Shown here piece after piece: positions 1-10,984 of a stretch of DNA of 64,000 nucleotides. The notes under the pieces were generated by a model. It saw nothing but the letters and a program-made list of their open reading frames with translations, was not told the DNA's origin and did not search any database. The position numbers and the translations under genes are program-made. Each line of letters starts with the position of its first letter. Positions within the stretch are counted from its first letter, which is position 1. Origin of the DNA: Ischnura elegans (lineage: Eukaryota; Arthropoda; Insecta; Odonata; Coenagrionidae); contig NC_060248.1 in the NCBI RefSeq assembly GCF_921293095.1, positions 138,830,972 to 138,894,971 on the forward strand, given 5' to 3'.

Positions 1-11
1 ATCACTTTTCT

Positions 12-2140
12 ATGTCACTAATTCGTACTTTTACAGATTCACCGCTGGACACCGTGTTTGGTAGACCTGCATTACACTTTGAAGTTTCTAGTGAAAGATC
101 AAAACTAAGGAAAACAGAGCAGCTAAGAGCTGTTACATCAGTAAAGGAGTTATCATTCGCCGCGTCCATGAAATTCCGCGAGCGAGGAGAGGAATCAACT
201 GCCAAAGTAATTAAAGAAGTGACAATGGCGACTCCCACAAGAGCTACTAGAATTCTTTCCAAATGGAGGAAAAAGGACCATTCTCAGAGGGAAATGACAC
301 AAGAAACGGCACTTTCCCTTTTTATTTCAGTGAATATGACAAAATTCCAGTACAACCTCATCCGGCATGTGTCAAAAAATCACGGGCATAAGTTGTTTCC
401 CAGCTACAATCAGGTGTTTTCCGCAAAAAAATCAACTTATCCAAATGGAATACATATCAGCGAGGAAACGTGTGAGGTGGGCACACAAGAGTTACTTAAC
501 CATACGGCACAATGGATCATTGAATCCATGACAAATGATTCTATGGAACATATCGCCATTCCACATGAATGCACGTTGATCTGCAAGTACGGCTTCGACG
601 GCAGTGCGGGGCATTCTCAATATAAGCAAAAATGGACGAGGGATGAACTGAATGATGAATATTTATTTGCAAGTTCATTGGTTCCTCTCCATTTGAAACG
701 CAATATTTCTGGTAAGAGAAATTATTTCTTTAAATAATGTAGTCTGCTCTATCGGATAAACCTCCTTCATGAAAGACTTTATTCCAGGAAATTTTTTGTG
801 GTCCAATCCCTGCCCTTCATCGGTAAGATATTGCCGACCGATTCGTCTTCAGTGGGCTAATGAAAGTAAAAAGCTTTCAATTGAGGAAGAAAAGTATATA
901 GAGAGGCAAATAAAGACGCTTAAGAATCTAGAGATTGAAAAATGTTCAGTAAAATTTTGTATGGTACTCACAATGATAGACGGAAAGGTTAGTACGAGTA
1001 ATAGACCTCTATCATTGACATCATTTTGTTTTTCTATTGTGGCCTGGTTTGAGTGTACTACAGGAGCTCATGATTATCTATTTTAGGTGTGCAATGCTCT
1101 TACTAATGCCAGTTCAATGAAGTGTTATATTTGTGGGGCAAGGATATCCGAAATGAACAATCTGGAGAACTTGAGGACTGCAATTAGTACCTCACGATTT
1201 TCATTTGGCTTATCCCCTCTCCATTGCTATATTCGGTGCTTGGAGTGTCTTTTACGCATATCCTATCGCTTGGACATAAAGCAGTGGAAAGTGAGTGTAT
1301 TTTAAACCTACGTGAAGCTTTTATTGCTTGTAATACATTAGTAATGTGTCTGTCCGTGTATTTTAATTCTGATTTCATTTTGAAACTTCATATTTAAGGC
1401 AAAGGTTAGTGATGGGAGTAAACAGAAAATGCAGGCTAGGAGAGAAAGGATTCGGAGGTTATTTTAAAAAAATGGGCCTGATAATACATGTACCAAAACC
1501 AGGATACGGCACCACAAACGATGGTAACACAGCTAGACGCTTCTTTTCGAACCCAAAATTATCAGCAAAAATTACCGGTAAGAGAGTCTGACGACAGCTA
1601 CAAAATTTGAAAATCTTCGGTGCTGAAATTAAGAGAGATGTTTTAGTCAATTAAATATTTTCAGGACTACATGAACAACTGATTTGAATGCTTTCAAATA
1701 TTTTGAAAGCAATCTCAAGCTGTCGAGCACTCAAACACAGTGAGTTCAGAAAATACTGTCTAGCGACAGCAATATTGTATGTGAAAAAATACCCTTGGTA
1801 TTATATGCCGCCAACGGTGCACAAGCTTTAATTTCATGGTGCAGGTATATCCAAGGAAGCTATTCTACCCATCGGGCAGCTTTCAGAAGATGCCTTGGAA
1901 TCGAGAAATAAAGATATTAGGAAATTCCGGCAACACAATACGCGGAAGATATCAAGAGAGGCGACTAATGAAGATTTATTTCGGAGGTTGCTGCTCACCT
2001 CTGATCCCTTGATATCTTCGATTTCATTTCGCAATAGTAAATTGAAGGAAGATTTAGATCCAGAAGTGAAAAAACTTATTGACAACGGGAATGATAAATA
2101 TGAAGATGAGAGTGATGACGAGTCATCAGAGGATGAGTGA
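12..2140 (+). pseudogene. Transib / RAG1-like transposase, multi-exon, decayed
   Basis: Spliced DDE transposase of the Transib family, relatives of the RAG1 core. A possible acceptor at 35-36 suggests the first visible exon starts at 37 and that the true start lies left of the window. Readable exons are 37-711, 788-987, 1087-1290, 1399-1577 and 1665-2140. All four internal introns have GT...AG ends and the phases join. The first acidic motif is GFDGS (Asp codon 597-599). The second is the IDGK|VCNALT block spanning the 987/1087 splice, followed by a KCYICGA zinc-binding pair as in RAG1 and Transib. Further family blocks are VPKPGYG with NDGNTARRFF, HGAG, LPIGQLSE and KISREATNEDLFRRLL. The third acidic residue probably lies in the SEDALESRNK block, but I could not align it with certainty. 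Damage: a frameshift near 1463-1470, TGA at 1685-1687 and TAA at 1829-1831. The acidic C-terminus ends at 2140. The family call comes from remembered motifs, not a search. Confidence 0.8.
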
Positions 2141-2269
2141 CCACTTTTATTTTATGTATTAATTGATTAAAAATATTGATTCAAGTTTTTGACAATGAAA
2201 TTATTGGCAAATATTTATTCAATATTGAAATTATAAATTATCATGGTCTCTGTCACTGGTTAAAATTTA

Positions 2270-3121
2270 TGTTGCATTGCACTCAACTACTAATTATATG
2301 CGGTGCCTTTATGGTATGTACCCTTTCATGACGGTTTTACCCTTGAGCCTTCGCGCGGAGGCCGCGTGCAAACGGTAAGAAACCTAACGGTTCGCGCGCT
2401 CCCCAAGCCCTTTTCACTCGTGGGCTGCCCATTTGTGTACCCAAATTTGTTCTTTTACTTTGAAAACGTGCAAATATTTCCAGTAGAGAAATTTAGTTTT
2501 CCCGAAATAAGCCGCCTATGCGATTGGCTCGCTCATTTCTAGCCGAGTCAGTCTCCTTTCAGTATTCCTAGTCGAATTGCCGAATGACGTTCACAGAGTA
2601 GTTGCTCAGTTATGGATACAACGAAAGTGACTAGTCAAGATTTGCATAATGTGGTCTTGGCAAATAGAGAGGGGACTATTCACAAAGTTTTAATACATGG
2701 AGCGGGAATTGTGAAACATTACATTCTTCCTATTGGACAGCTTTCCGAGGAGACATTGGGAGCCCGACACGAGGAAGTTAGAAGACCATAACATATCGGG
2801 AAAAACATACCAGAAAAGTTTGTTTTTGGACTCAAAATTTACCTTATGCACAACTATTTGACAGCTTCAACGGCAGAAAAATTCTATTTTTCCCTTGATA
2901 TTTCCATAGCAGAAGGTAGGCATGCCCCTGTAGAGTTTGCTTCCCGTATCACATTCGCCTATTTTTATTGTTATCGCCCTTCTAAACAATATTGTGGCCT
3001 AAATAATCCTAAATAAATTGTATTTTTACAATACACAATTTGTAAAAAGTTTCGTTAATTTTCCAATTCTTTCGACTCTAGCGACTTTTGGCCAGCTTTT
3101 TTTTGATTCTAGCCCACTGTG
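2270..3121 (+). mobile_element. Internally deleted Transib derivative, 3' terminus at 3121
   Basis: From about 2270 the sequence matches the reverse complement of about 9440-9060 in the minus-strand Transib: same 5' leader, including CCTAACGGTTCGCGCGCTC, and the same start codon context. After a 59-codon ORF, 2800-3121 matches the 3' untranslated part of that same copy. The right end, read inward on the minus strand, is CACAGTGGGCT, then AAAAAAAAGCTGGCCAAAAG, the Transib terminus also seen at 7847 and 10072. The distal 5' part, roughly 600 bp in the minus-strand copy, is missing. The element directly follows the 3' end of the transposase pseudogene on the same strand, so the two may be a recombined pair. 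No target duplication can be tested because no left terminus is visible. Confidence 0.7.
2612..2791 (+). CDS. 59-aa fused N-/C-terminal Transib micro-ORF
   Basis: ATG at 2612, TAA at 2789-2791. The first 21 residues (MDTTKVTSQDLH, then VVLANREG) match the N-terminus of the minus-strand Transib copy (MDTALVTRQDLH, start at 9068). From residue 24 the protein jumps into the C-terminal block HKVLIHGAGIVKHY, then LPIGQLSEETLGAR, homologous to 1815-1905. The whole catalytic core is missing. The frame is open across the junction. This may be chance survival of an internal-deletion product, and no function can be claimed. Confidence 0.55.
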   Translation: MDTTKVTSQDLHNVVLANREGTIHKVLIHGAGIVKHYILPIGQLSEETLGARHEEVRRP

Positions 3122-5340
3122 CGGAGTCTGTGATCCGTCGGCGGAGAAGGCAAGAGATGTCTGTGGAGCTGGAAGACAAGGCGTTGCACTCGGGGCCAAG
3201 ATTTCCGGGAGAAAGGGTGGAGAAAAGGGGGGGGGGATTGGAAGGCACTCGACTTGTCGCCAGGGACGACCTTGAGGAGCGCACAATAGTAGCTGCCGCA
3301 CACCCCCCCGAGTCCACCAAAGGGAGCAGATGCTTCGCGCAACGAACTCCAGACCAAGGGTCATAAACACGCTGCCCGGTGGATAAATATTTGCGGCCCT
3401 TAGGAGTTAAAGAAAATATTATGTAGTCATACAGAATATAAAATGTATATCGACACACTCGTCAAAAATAAAAAAATGCCAAAAATCGACAAATTCATTG
3501 ATTAAAATTTTTAACCAATAATTAATATTGCACGTTGAAATTGCACGTTTTTATTTATTTCAATGATGTTAATTGGATTAATATGGCCCTCCATACGCTG
3601 TGAAATCGATTTTTGACCCTTGAATTAAAAAAGGTTGACGATCACTGCCCTAGACGAAGATTACATGAGGCTTCATCCTGGGCGTTTGTGTTTCTTGGCC
3701 TCGCACTGCCCGTTATAAAAGCTTTAAGATGCCCACTGCCGGCGCCATGTAAAGCCGATTAGTTTTTAAGTTTAATTTTAGAACTATAAAACCTTAGGGA
3801 AATTCATCATCAGGTAATTAATTTTAATTCTTCCTAATTTTAAGAGTGCAATGCACACGCTCACTAGAAGACTTTCTTTCCTTTTCTCCTTCACTTACAC
3901 TGGAAAGGTAAATACTGGTCCCTTACACGCTTGAAAAGTCATGTCCCGTATGTCGAGATTTATTCTCCAATGCAAATTAAAGACTAATTCTCCAATGCTA
4001 ATTAAGTGCCAAGGGCACGCTCCAAAATGCTGAAAATGTGGTCTGAAGACGCACAGAGGCAGCAAGCTAAATGCAAGGGCCAAAAGCCCAGTCAATGAGG
4101 GAACGAACGAACGCATTAAAATATATAACGGGGAATGTTTACCATACAAAATTTTATTGAATATTTGCATAATCTTTAAATTTAATCTTTTGCATTTATT
4201 TTATAATATTTGCATAATCATTAGGTGTATATATTGATATTACGACTTGCACTAATCTCTTTCAGGGAAGAGGGATTATTATTATTATCTACCAGCTTCA
4301 AAAATAAACAAAAACAGTAGCAGTTTTTCTTCAAGAGCCTTACATGCTCAGAATGGTAGGGTGAAATGGGTAAAGAGAACGCAACATACCCGCAAAACTG
4401 CTAGTATTTGGTGAGTTTTGACCTATCAATAGTTTGAAACTTGAATATCATGAGGCAATTTTCAGGAATGTATAACCAGTAACTGCCTGTTCTTAATATT
4501 TATCCTAAGTATGAAAATTTAACATCGAAAAAAATTTAGCAGCTTACGAGGAAGAAATTTTTCCATCGTTTCAACAGCGATCATACACGGTTTGTTAAGG
4601 ACAAAATAAAAAAGAACCTGTTAAGTCATTGAAAATCTTTTTAAGTAATAAATCTTTTTCGTGGTGAAAATTCAGTCCTGCCACACTGCTAAACAAAAGT
4701 GTTATCATAAAGCGTCAAGCGATATATCAGCGTCAAACCATATCAGGTATTTAATTACTGTAATTTTTTATTTTTATTTCCACGAACTAGGGTCGGTGCC
4801 AATTTGATTTTGTTGTAGACACGTGACTCTTAAAATAGGAAATTACAGTTTCTCCACCTTAGTGCCTTTGAGGGAATAAATATTAGCTCATCATCAGTAA
4901 AAGCAAGGAAAATTGCCGCACAACCATGGAGACACAGTGATCATAATACCCACACGAAAATGTTATTAATTGTTTTAAAAAAAAGTCGGTAAGTTTTTAA
5001 TGACATCCCAGATTAAAGCCTTGCCGCTCCAGTAAAAACAAAACACACAAGAATAAGTTTTTCGGTGGCACCTCCAATTCGACGGAGTCCACTAGCTTAA
5101 CAACGTGAAGACTACCGACCTCAGAGCGTCCACCACGCGCCTCCTTGCCGAAAGCAATCTTGTCGTAAGTCTAGCAAGTTAAGTAAGCGAAACTGTGAGG
5201 AGGAAGGAAATGGGTCCAGTTCAAAGGCGACGCGTGACTGAAATGCGGAAAGATATCACGATTGCAATTGCCACGATGAGCTTATCGCGAAAGGAATGGA
5301 GACCGATCACCATGGTCAACTGATTACACGAATTTCGTTC
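3122..5340. other. No gene recognised; one hAT-like terminus
   Basis: Contains a GC-rich patch with a G run at 3225-3236 and CpG-rich sequence to about 3360. At 3634-3648 the reverse complement reads CAGTGATCGTCAACC, followed inward by a T run, like one end of a hAT-type nonautonomous element; its partner end was not found. The rest is AT-rich with no coding signal I can support. The overlapping ORFs near 3.1-3.4 kb look like composition artefacts. Confidence 0.4.
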
Positions 5341-5530
5341 TCTTTTTTATCATTTATCCGCCTTACCACCGAAAACCGCACTAATTTGGCTCTTAAAATC
5401 GGGGTTTTTGAATGAGTTGACAGTTAAACATGCACGAATATCCACGTCCTGCGTAAGAGCAACCCATGTCGGCGGTAGGCGAACCCGCGACCTCCTCTGT
5501 GACAGGCGAGGACTTCATCAAGGCCAGCAA
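5341..5530 (-). repeat. tRNA-derived SINE, diverged copy
   Basis: On the minus strand a B-box-like GGTCGCGGGTTCG (about 5479-5492) is followed by a body matching the two better SINE copies: a TATTCGTGCATGTTTAA block, then an AAACCCCGATTTTA block, then TTTTCGGTGGT, ending in an A-rich stretch. The A box is poorly preserved. It is the most diverged of the three copies. Confidence 0.5.
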
Positions 5531-7500
5531 ATATTAAAATTTTAGAATTAATTTTTCTAATAAATAATTTCTCATCTAATATCATAAAAATTTACGTAAA
5601 AATAAGTAAGGTTAATAGAGGTGAACTTGTGCCCTATTCAACTGAAGAGTATGGTTTATCACATGCCAAGAACTACATTGCGTTTCTTTCCGCAGACTAC
5701 GAAAATCGGATTTGCTAGTTGATACACACTTATCATATTTTAGCCTTTGAATGCCCCAAAATTAAAAACAAATGCGATGCAACGCGATCTAGAAGAAGGA
5801 ACAGATTCCCCTGAAAAGAATTCGTGAAATTCACTAGCCTTGCAGCTTATTGATCTGTGTTGAGTTCTACGCTCACCTATCGAAACTAACTTCCGTTTCG
5901 CAACAGTGCTGAGAGATAGTTTATTGCCAAAATGCTCACATTTTAACTTATATCCGGCAGATCTTGCCATAAAAAATTCGCTATGAGCTGAAAAGGAATA
6001 AATGTTACCATTAATATAGTTTATGGAGAATATATCCCTCCAATCTGAGAAACCATGCAGTCATTTTAATCGTGCTGAGTGAATAGTAAATACACGTGCA
6101 AGACGGAGGGTAGGAAGTCGCACTAGCTAGTCATTAGAGAACCGCGAAATATGTTCCAACGCTGTTATGAGCACCGTACGTATCATGAACACTTCACTCC
6201 CAGCGTGAAATCATTTTTCGCAGTCGACCGAGACGTTATATTTCAATCAAATCCACAACTCTCGCTCATTTCAACTCTCGCTCATTTCATCGACATAACT
6301 CTTGTCATTTTGTTCGCCAAGAGCTATTTTACGACAGTTTCCTAAGGGTCGCCGGGCACACCTTTCGCAAATTAAGACGGCTTTCCAGTTCCGAAGACGG
6401 AAGAGAAACAGCTCTCTGCAGAAGACTGGTTAGGCTATTCCATTTTACACGTCTTCAATGCTCACATTTCCTCAAACGCAGTGGCTCAACACATGCAAGC
6501 CATTGAGTTTTGCCTCCATTTTCTTCCAAGCCGTCATCGCACATGCATGCCCAGGTCCTCAACAAGTCAATCTAATTCGTCAAACACGCATTTTTTTACT
6601 CAAGGTTGGAACTGTTAAGAAGGTCAACCCGGCTTTCGTTTCCAACGACATAATCCTTCGTCGACGTTTATTTTGAAAAGGTTCTGGTTGAATAATGCGT
6701 AAAACGCGTAATGATAAAGTATTTGAAAACTTTCTCTTTTTATCTTTACCCATAATACATAACACAAAGACGCATACACTTTCGTTTCGAGACGGAAGGC
6801 TATTAAAATGAATGTCCCTTCATTGCCACCGTCATCTGGTTGTCAAAATGAAAGAGGCGCTTAACACAGATTGAAGAAAAAAGTTCTAAGAGATTTGGAT
6901 GTAAACAGAATCCACAAAGCCGGCTCCGGAGTGACCAGGAGCACATTTGTCGACAACAGCAATTGGACGAGAGCATATTGACCCTGGCCGATTCCTGAGA
7001 AAAGGCGACCGTGGCGCTACTGTTCTGGGCAGTTAAACCACCTTTTACTGCTCTGGAAAAGGAAACTGCTCCCTTTGTCACGCTGACCAAAGCCATCAAC
7101 CCAATTTATGGCGCCTGATGTAGCATGCTGAAGCATGAAAGCAATTAAAAGCTAATCATTCAGCCAATGGCAACAAAGAGGACCAATCATCTAATAATAC
7201 GACCTTTTTATATGCAAAATATTACAAGCCGTGACAGTAAAAAAGTTTACAAAACCGGCATTTATTGCCACGATCATTTTCACGCATGTGAAACAAAGAA
7301 GTGGAATATATCGACCACTCACATAAAAAAAATTCTTTCTCGAACTGTGCGTAGTTTGATGCACGCACTTTAGGGGTGACGAAAGATAGAAGTAGAAATT
7401 TGGAAAATTTACGGAGAACAATAAAATTAGAGAAGAAAATTACCACATAGACCTCATATTTAAGTCTTTTTACAGGAAGTATGATTACGCGACGCTCTCA
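5531..7500. other. No recognisable gene
   Basis: Unique-looking AT-rich sequence. Several 60-100 codon ORFs exist on both strands, but none shows a known motif, splice context or biased composition. I see no promoter, RNA gene or terminal repeat. Confidence 0.4.
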
Positions 7501-7846
7501 GAAAAATACCTCACTTTTATCCACTGAAGTATCTCAAATTGTCTACTATAGATGAGGGCTTTCTTGAGGCAGATAAAAAGAGTGACTTTAATTTCACTCG
7601 AGATATTTTATCAGTAAGAAAATAGCTAATACAAGAATTGCTAATCCAGCCATATGCCTGGGCCAAATGCCCAAAATCTCCCAACAACAGATACAAAATA
7701 AGTGTACTTCTAAGATTTTGAACAACTCGCAAGGGATTGTGGCAATTGATGAAGTTGATGGTTTGAGGCGTCACTTTATGGAATTTACTCATGATGAATG
7801 AAAATTGAACTTTGTTTTTCCACATATATATTTATTAATCACGACC
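7501..7846 (-). repeat. PLE-type 3' tail, part downstream of the Transib insertion
   Basis: The minus strand reads ATTAATAAATATATATGTGG, then AAAAACAAAG, CATTCATCATGAG, CATAAAGTGACGCCTCA. This matches the + strand tail at about 10535-10622. The upstream part of the same tail (CAGTGCGTCGGAACC, minus strand) lies on the far side of the Transib copy at 10073-10100, so the Transib interrupts this repeat. Confidence 0.6.
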
Positions 7847-8279
7847 CACAGTGGGCTGAAATCGAAAAAAGCTGGCCAAAATTCACTGTAGCCTTAAGTA
7901 TTGCTAAATGAATAAAACATTTTGCGAATTGGGAATTGTATAGACACAATGAATCTTATTTACGAGGATTTAGTCCATAACAGTGTTTATGAGGGCAATA
8001 AAATTTAAAAAATAGGGGAAAGTTATGCGGGAACCATAGTTACCAGGGGCAAGTCGAAATTATGATTTGGGAATATCAAGGGAAATTCAGAATTTCTTCC
8101 ATATTCAACTATGTTTAAGCTACTTAGTAGGTTCTCATAAGGTATATGACGATTGAAAATTGATAGTGAGTCTTTTAAACCTGAAATTTTGGTCATTGAA
8201 GAGTCATAATAAAAATGAATACCATTGACAAATATTTTTATTGCAAATTTCTCAAAACAAAGGTGTGCCACATTAAATT

Positions 8280-8471
8280 CTATTCTGAGTTAGAGGATAA
8301 AGACTCCTCATATTCTAAAATATTTTCGCTCTTCACCAGAAGATTTTTCACCTCCTCTGGTAAATTTTTTACTTTACGGGGAACACTCGCAGAACAAGAA
8401 GTGGAAGGATCCGACGTAATCAGAAGCTTAAGGAATAGGTCATAGTTTGTGGCGATTCTAGAAATTTTCAT
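8280..8471 (-). pseudogene. Transib transposase C-terminal fragment
   Basis: The minus-strand frame gives KISRIATN, then DLFLKLLITSDPS, aligning with KISREATN / DLFRRLLLTSDPL of the + strand transposase at 1945-2010. It ends in an acidic, Ser/Glu-rich tail and a stop at 8280. The preceding HGAG/LPIGQLSE block is not recognisable. It belongs to the 7847-10072 element. Confidence 0.65.
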
Positions 8472-8924
8472 GGTGTGTTTTTCGCGAATTCCATGGAAGT
8501 TGCTACACTTAATTCCTCCAGTGAATTAGGACTTCTCAGTTATATTTTTTTCTTAGTTTAGACCTCTCACTTGCACTGTCGAAATGCAGTGACGGTATTC
8601 CATGAGGAGAGCTCTCAGTTAAGCCTAAAACAATGGCAAATTACTATGAAATAATTACAATTCATGGACTATGGCAACAACGAATGAAATACTCGCGCAG
8701 TTGAATATGCGTGTAGTACATATTATCATTTATCCGTAAACATTAGCATACACCCGAAGGATACGAAAATAGGAGATATTTTAGCACAGCGTCAGGAAGT
8801 GTCATTGGCTGTTTTAACCAAATATGATTCAACTTCAGACATCTACTGTTAACTCTGGTGAACGCATCTCACTTTAGAAAATTGATGAAAAATACTTTTT
8901 GACTGAAGGTCGCAAGCAAAGTTT

Positions 8925-9068
8925 TTAATTTCTCATCTCCTCCCAAAAATAGGTTTTAGTATTAAAAACTCCAGTAGGTACTAACAATTTCTTCTGCTTG
9001 ACGGCCCCCCTTCTATTTGCCAATATAACACTATGCAAATCTTGGCGAGTCACTAATGCTGTATCCAT
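8925..9068 (-). pseudogene. Transib transposase N-terminal fragment
   Basis: Start codon at 9068 (minus). MDTALVTRQDLHSVILANRR matches the 59-aa ORF at 2612 in 13-14 of the first 20 positions. The frame then runs into a Lys-rich segment and stops at 8925 without reaching core motifs. An open minus-strand frame runs upstream to 9146, but the homologous copy places the start at 9068. Confidence 0.55.
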
Positions 9069-10157
9069 AACTGGGGAATTGAACTGTGAACGTCCTTCGG
9101 CACAAACTTCAGCAAGGAATACTGAAGGGAGACTGATACTGAGCACTCGGCTAGAAATGAGCGTGCCAATCGCATAGACGGCATATTTTGGGACCTACTA
9201 AACGGATGGTAAAAACCTAATTTGTAGAATGGAAACACTTGCACGTGTCCATAGTAAGAGAACAAATCTGGGTGCATTGGGACAGCCGCCGAGGACAAAC
9301 GGCTTGGAGAGCGCGCGAACCGTTAGGTTTTTACCATCCGAACGCGGTTCCCGCGGTAAGACCCAGGGATATAATCGTCAGAAGAGGTTACAAACCATAA
9401 ATAACAGCAAATAAGAAGTAGTTGAGTACAATGCACTCACAATTAAGGGAAAATCCAGTCTCTCAAACGGACTACGACGCATGTCATCCTAAGTTCCCGA
9501 GAGCATACGCCGTGTATTGCGGGTCACGGGGAGCGACAACCGCCCGACATCATTTTGCTTTACCACAAAAAAATCGGAGGGGAGCAAGTTGGAGCAAGAT
9601 TTTTCTTTTCCGTCTAATAATATAGACTTCAGTCTAACACCTGGTGTAAATATCTTAGGAGCGGCAAGCGGCGGTAACTACTTTTATCCTAGCATTAGGT
9701 AAAAAATTAACGAAAAACAGTGATATTTTTAGCAATTCATAAAGTTAATAAATAACAATTGACTAAAACTTAATTAACTAAAAGAGTGGTACAATCAATA
9801 AATATTCTCAAAAATTCCGAATTATTAACGGTATTCCATTGCATGGGGAACAAACGTTGAACTTTTACGTATAAATCGCGCACTCATAATTTCATAGATT
9901 TTTATTGATTTTTGGCAGGCTATAAAAATTAAACAAAAAATTTTGACAAAAAATTAAATTCAGTTTTACATGCCCAGGACCTTCTAAAATGATAATCTAC
10001 CATTCCCGGTTCGAAATGAAAAAGTCGATATTTTGATTTTTGGCCAGCTTTTTTCGATTTCAGCCCACTGTGGTTCCGACGCACTGAGTCGTGACCGTAG
10101 CTGAGCTTAAAGCCACCGAGTGCGTCCAACGGGTTGCGGATGGTGGGTCGACCTTTA

Positions 10158-10270
10158 GATATAGAGGTTAACTGCGAGATAAGCGAGTTCTCTCTTCAAA
10201 TAAGCAATCGTGGACAAAAAGCGGCGGTGTTCTGAGGGGGTATTGGGCTACCCTTGGGTAAGGTAGATCA
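10158..10270 (+). repeat. Direct repeat, copy 1
   Basis: About 113 bp beginning GATATAGAGGTTAACTGCGA and including ACAAAAAGCGGCGGTGTTCT, repeated at 10624-10749 with roughly one difference in eight bases. The sequence between the copies is a PLE tail. The divergence makes a simple target-site duplication unlikely; a PLE pseudo-LTR or partial tandem copy fits better. Confidence 0.65.
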
Positions 10271-10623
10271 TTTAAATGATAGCGGGTTGATGGATGAGGG
10301 AACCCAATACCCTTACTAATTAGTGGTTTCCCTTTCCCTCAACCGTCACCCACTCCCACCCCCGCCTATGCTCACAAACGTGGGAAATTTTGTACTCGGT
10401 TAATGTCCTTTGTATCCTTCCCTCTCTACCCTACCTCTTGATTACCCCCCACCCACTACTCTGGTTTATATATAGGAAGAATCTTCATTGTACTCATCGC
10501 CGGATGATGACGCAGTGCGTCGAAACCATGGTCGCGTGTTAATAAATATGTGGAAAAACAAAGTAAAAAATTTTTCATTCATCATGAGCAACTTCCATAA
10601 AGTAACGCCTCAGACTATCAACT
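10271..10623 (+). repeat. PLE-type tail with hammerhead-like hairpin
   Basis: Contains CCGGATGAT, a hairpin GACGC-AGT-GCGTC, then GAAACC and GGTCGCG at about 10500-10535, followed by AATAAATATGTGGAAAAACA and a tail shared with 7846-7740 (minus). The layout resembles the hammerhead-type motif reported in PLE pseudo-LTRs, but the core reads CGGATGA instead of CTGATGA. A 3-bp stem I (CGC/GCG) is possible. No reverse transcriptase is attached here. Confidence 0.45.
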
Positions 10624-10749
10624 TGATATAGAGGTTAACTGCGAGATGAGCAAGTTCTCTCGTCGAAAAAGCTGTCACGGACAAAAAGCGGCGGTGTTCT
10701 GAGTGGGTATTCGGCTACCTTTGGGTAAGGTAGACCATTTAAATGATAC
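10624..10749 (+). repeat. Direct repeat, copy 2
   Basis: Second copy of the repeat at 10158-10270, joined at its left edge to the PLE tail (…ATCAACTT|GATATAGAGG). It runs into the LINE leader. Confidence 0.65.
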
Positions 10750-10984
10750 CGAAACCTGTTAAGATACCGTGACTTGGCGACTGGGAGCCGCCAACAATTA
10801 TGCCTCTCATCACTCGGGGGAGAGGGCAGCAGCTCTTCTTCACATGTGCGAAGGTGGAGACCATACTGGTCGGTACAGCGACACACATTTCACTACGGGC
10901 GTGGTAACATTTACTTTAACGGCTATAGTACTGCCATGTGGAAGGCAAGGGGAAACCACCACATTATCATCCCGAGGAGTCGCA

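Larger units (their letters stand above)
7847..10072 (-). mobile_element. Transib element, internally deleted, both TIRs present
   Basis: Left end 7847 reads CACAGTGGGCTGAAATCG, then AAAAAAGCTGGCCAAAA. The right end, read from 10072 on the minus strand, is identical over about 35 bp. The 2226-bp element is oriented minus: a 5' leader to about 9070, start codon at 9068, a transposase N-terminus, then the C-terminal block and a 3' untranslated region homologous to 2800-3121. The core with the catalytic residues is missing. Immediate flanks (CGACC at left, GTTCC at right) are not a 5-bp duplication, so the ends were altered after insertion or a small deletion occurred on integration. The element sits inside a PLE tail. 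Confidence 0.75.

Noticed and set aside
3018..3458. Several overlapping ORFs on both strands
   Set aside because: All cover the same GC-rich, CpG-containing patch beyond a Transib end; none has motifs or splice signals.
7842..10077. 5-bp target duplication around the minus-strand Transib
   Set aside because: Left CGACC and right GTTCC do not match in either orientation.
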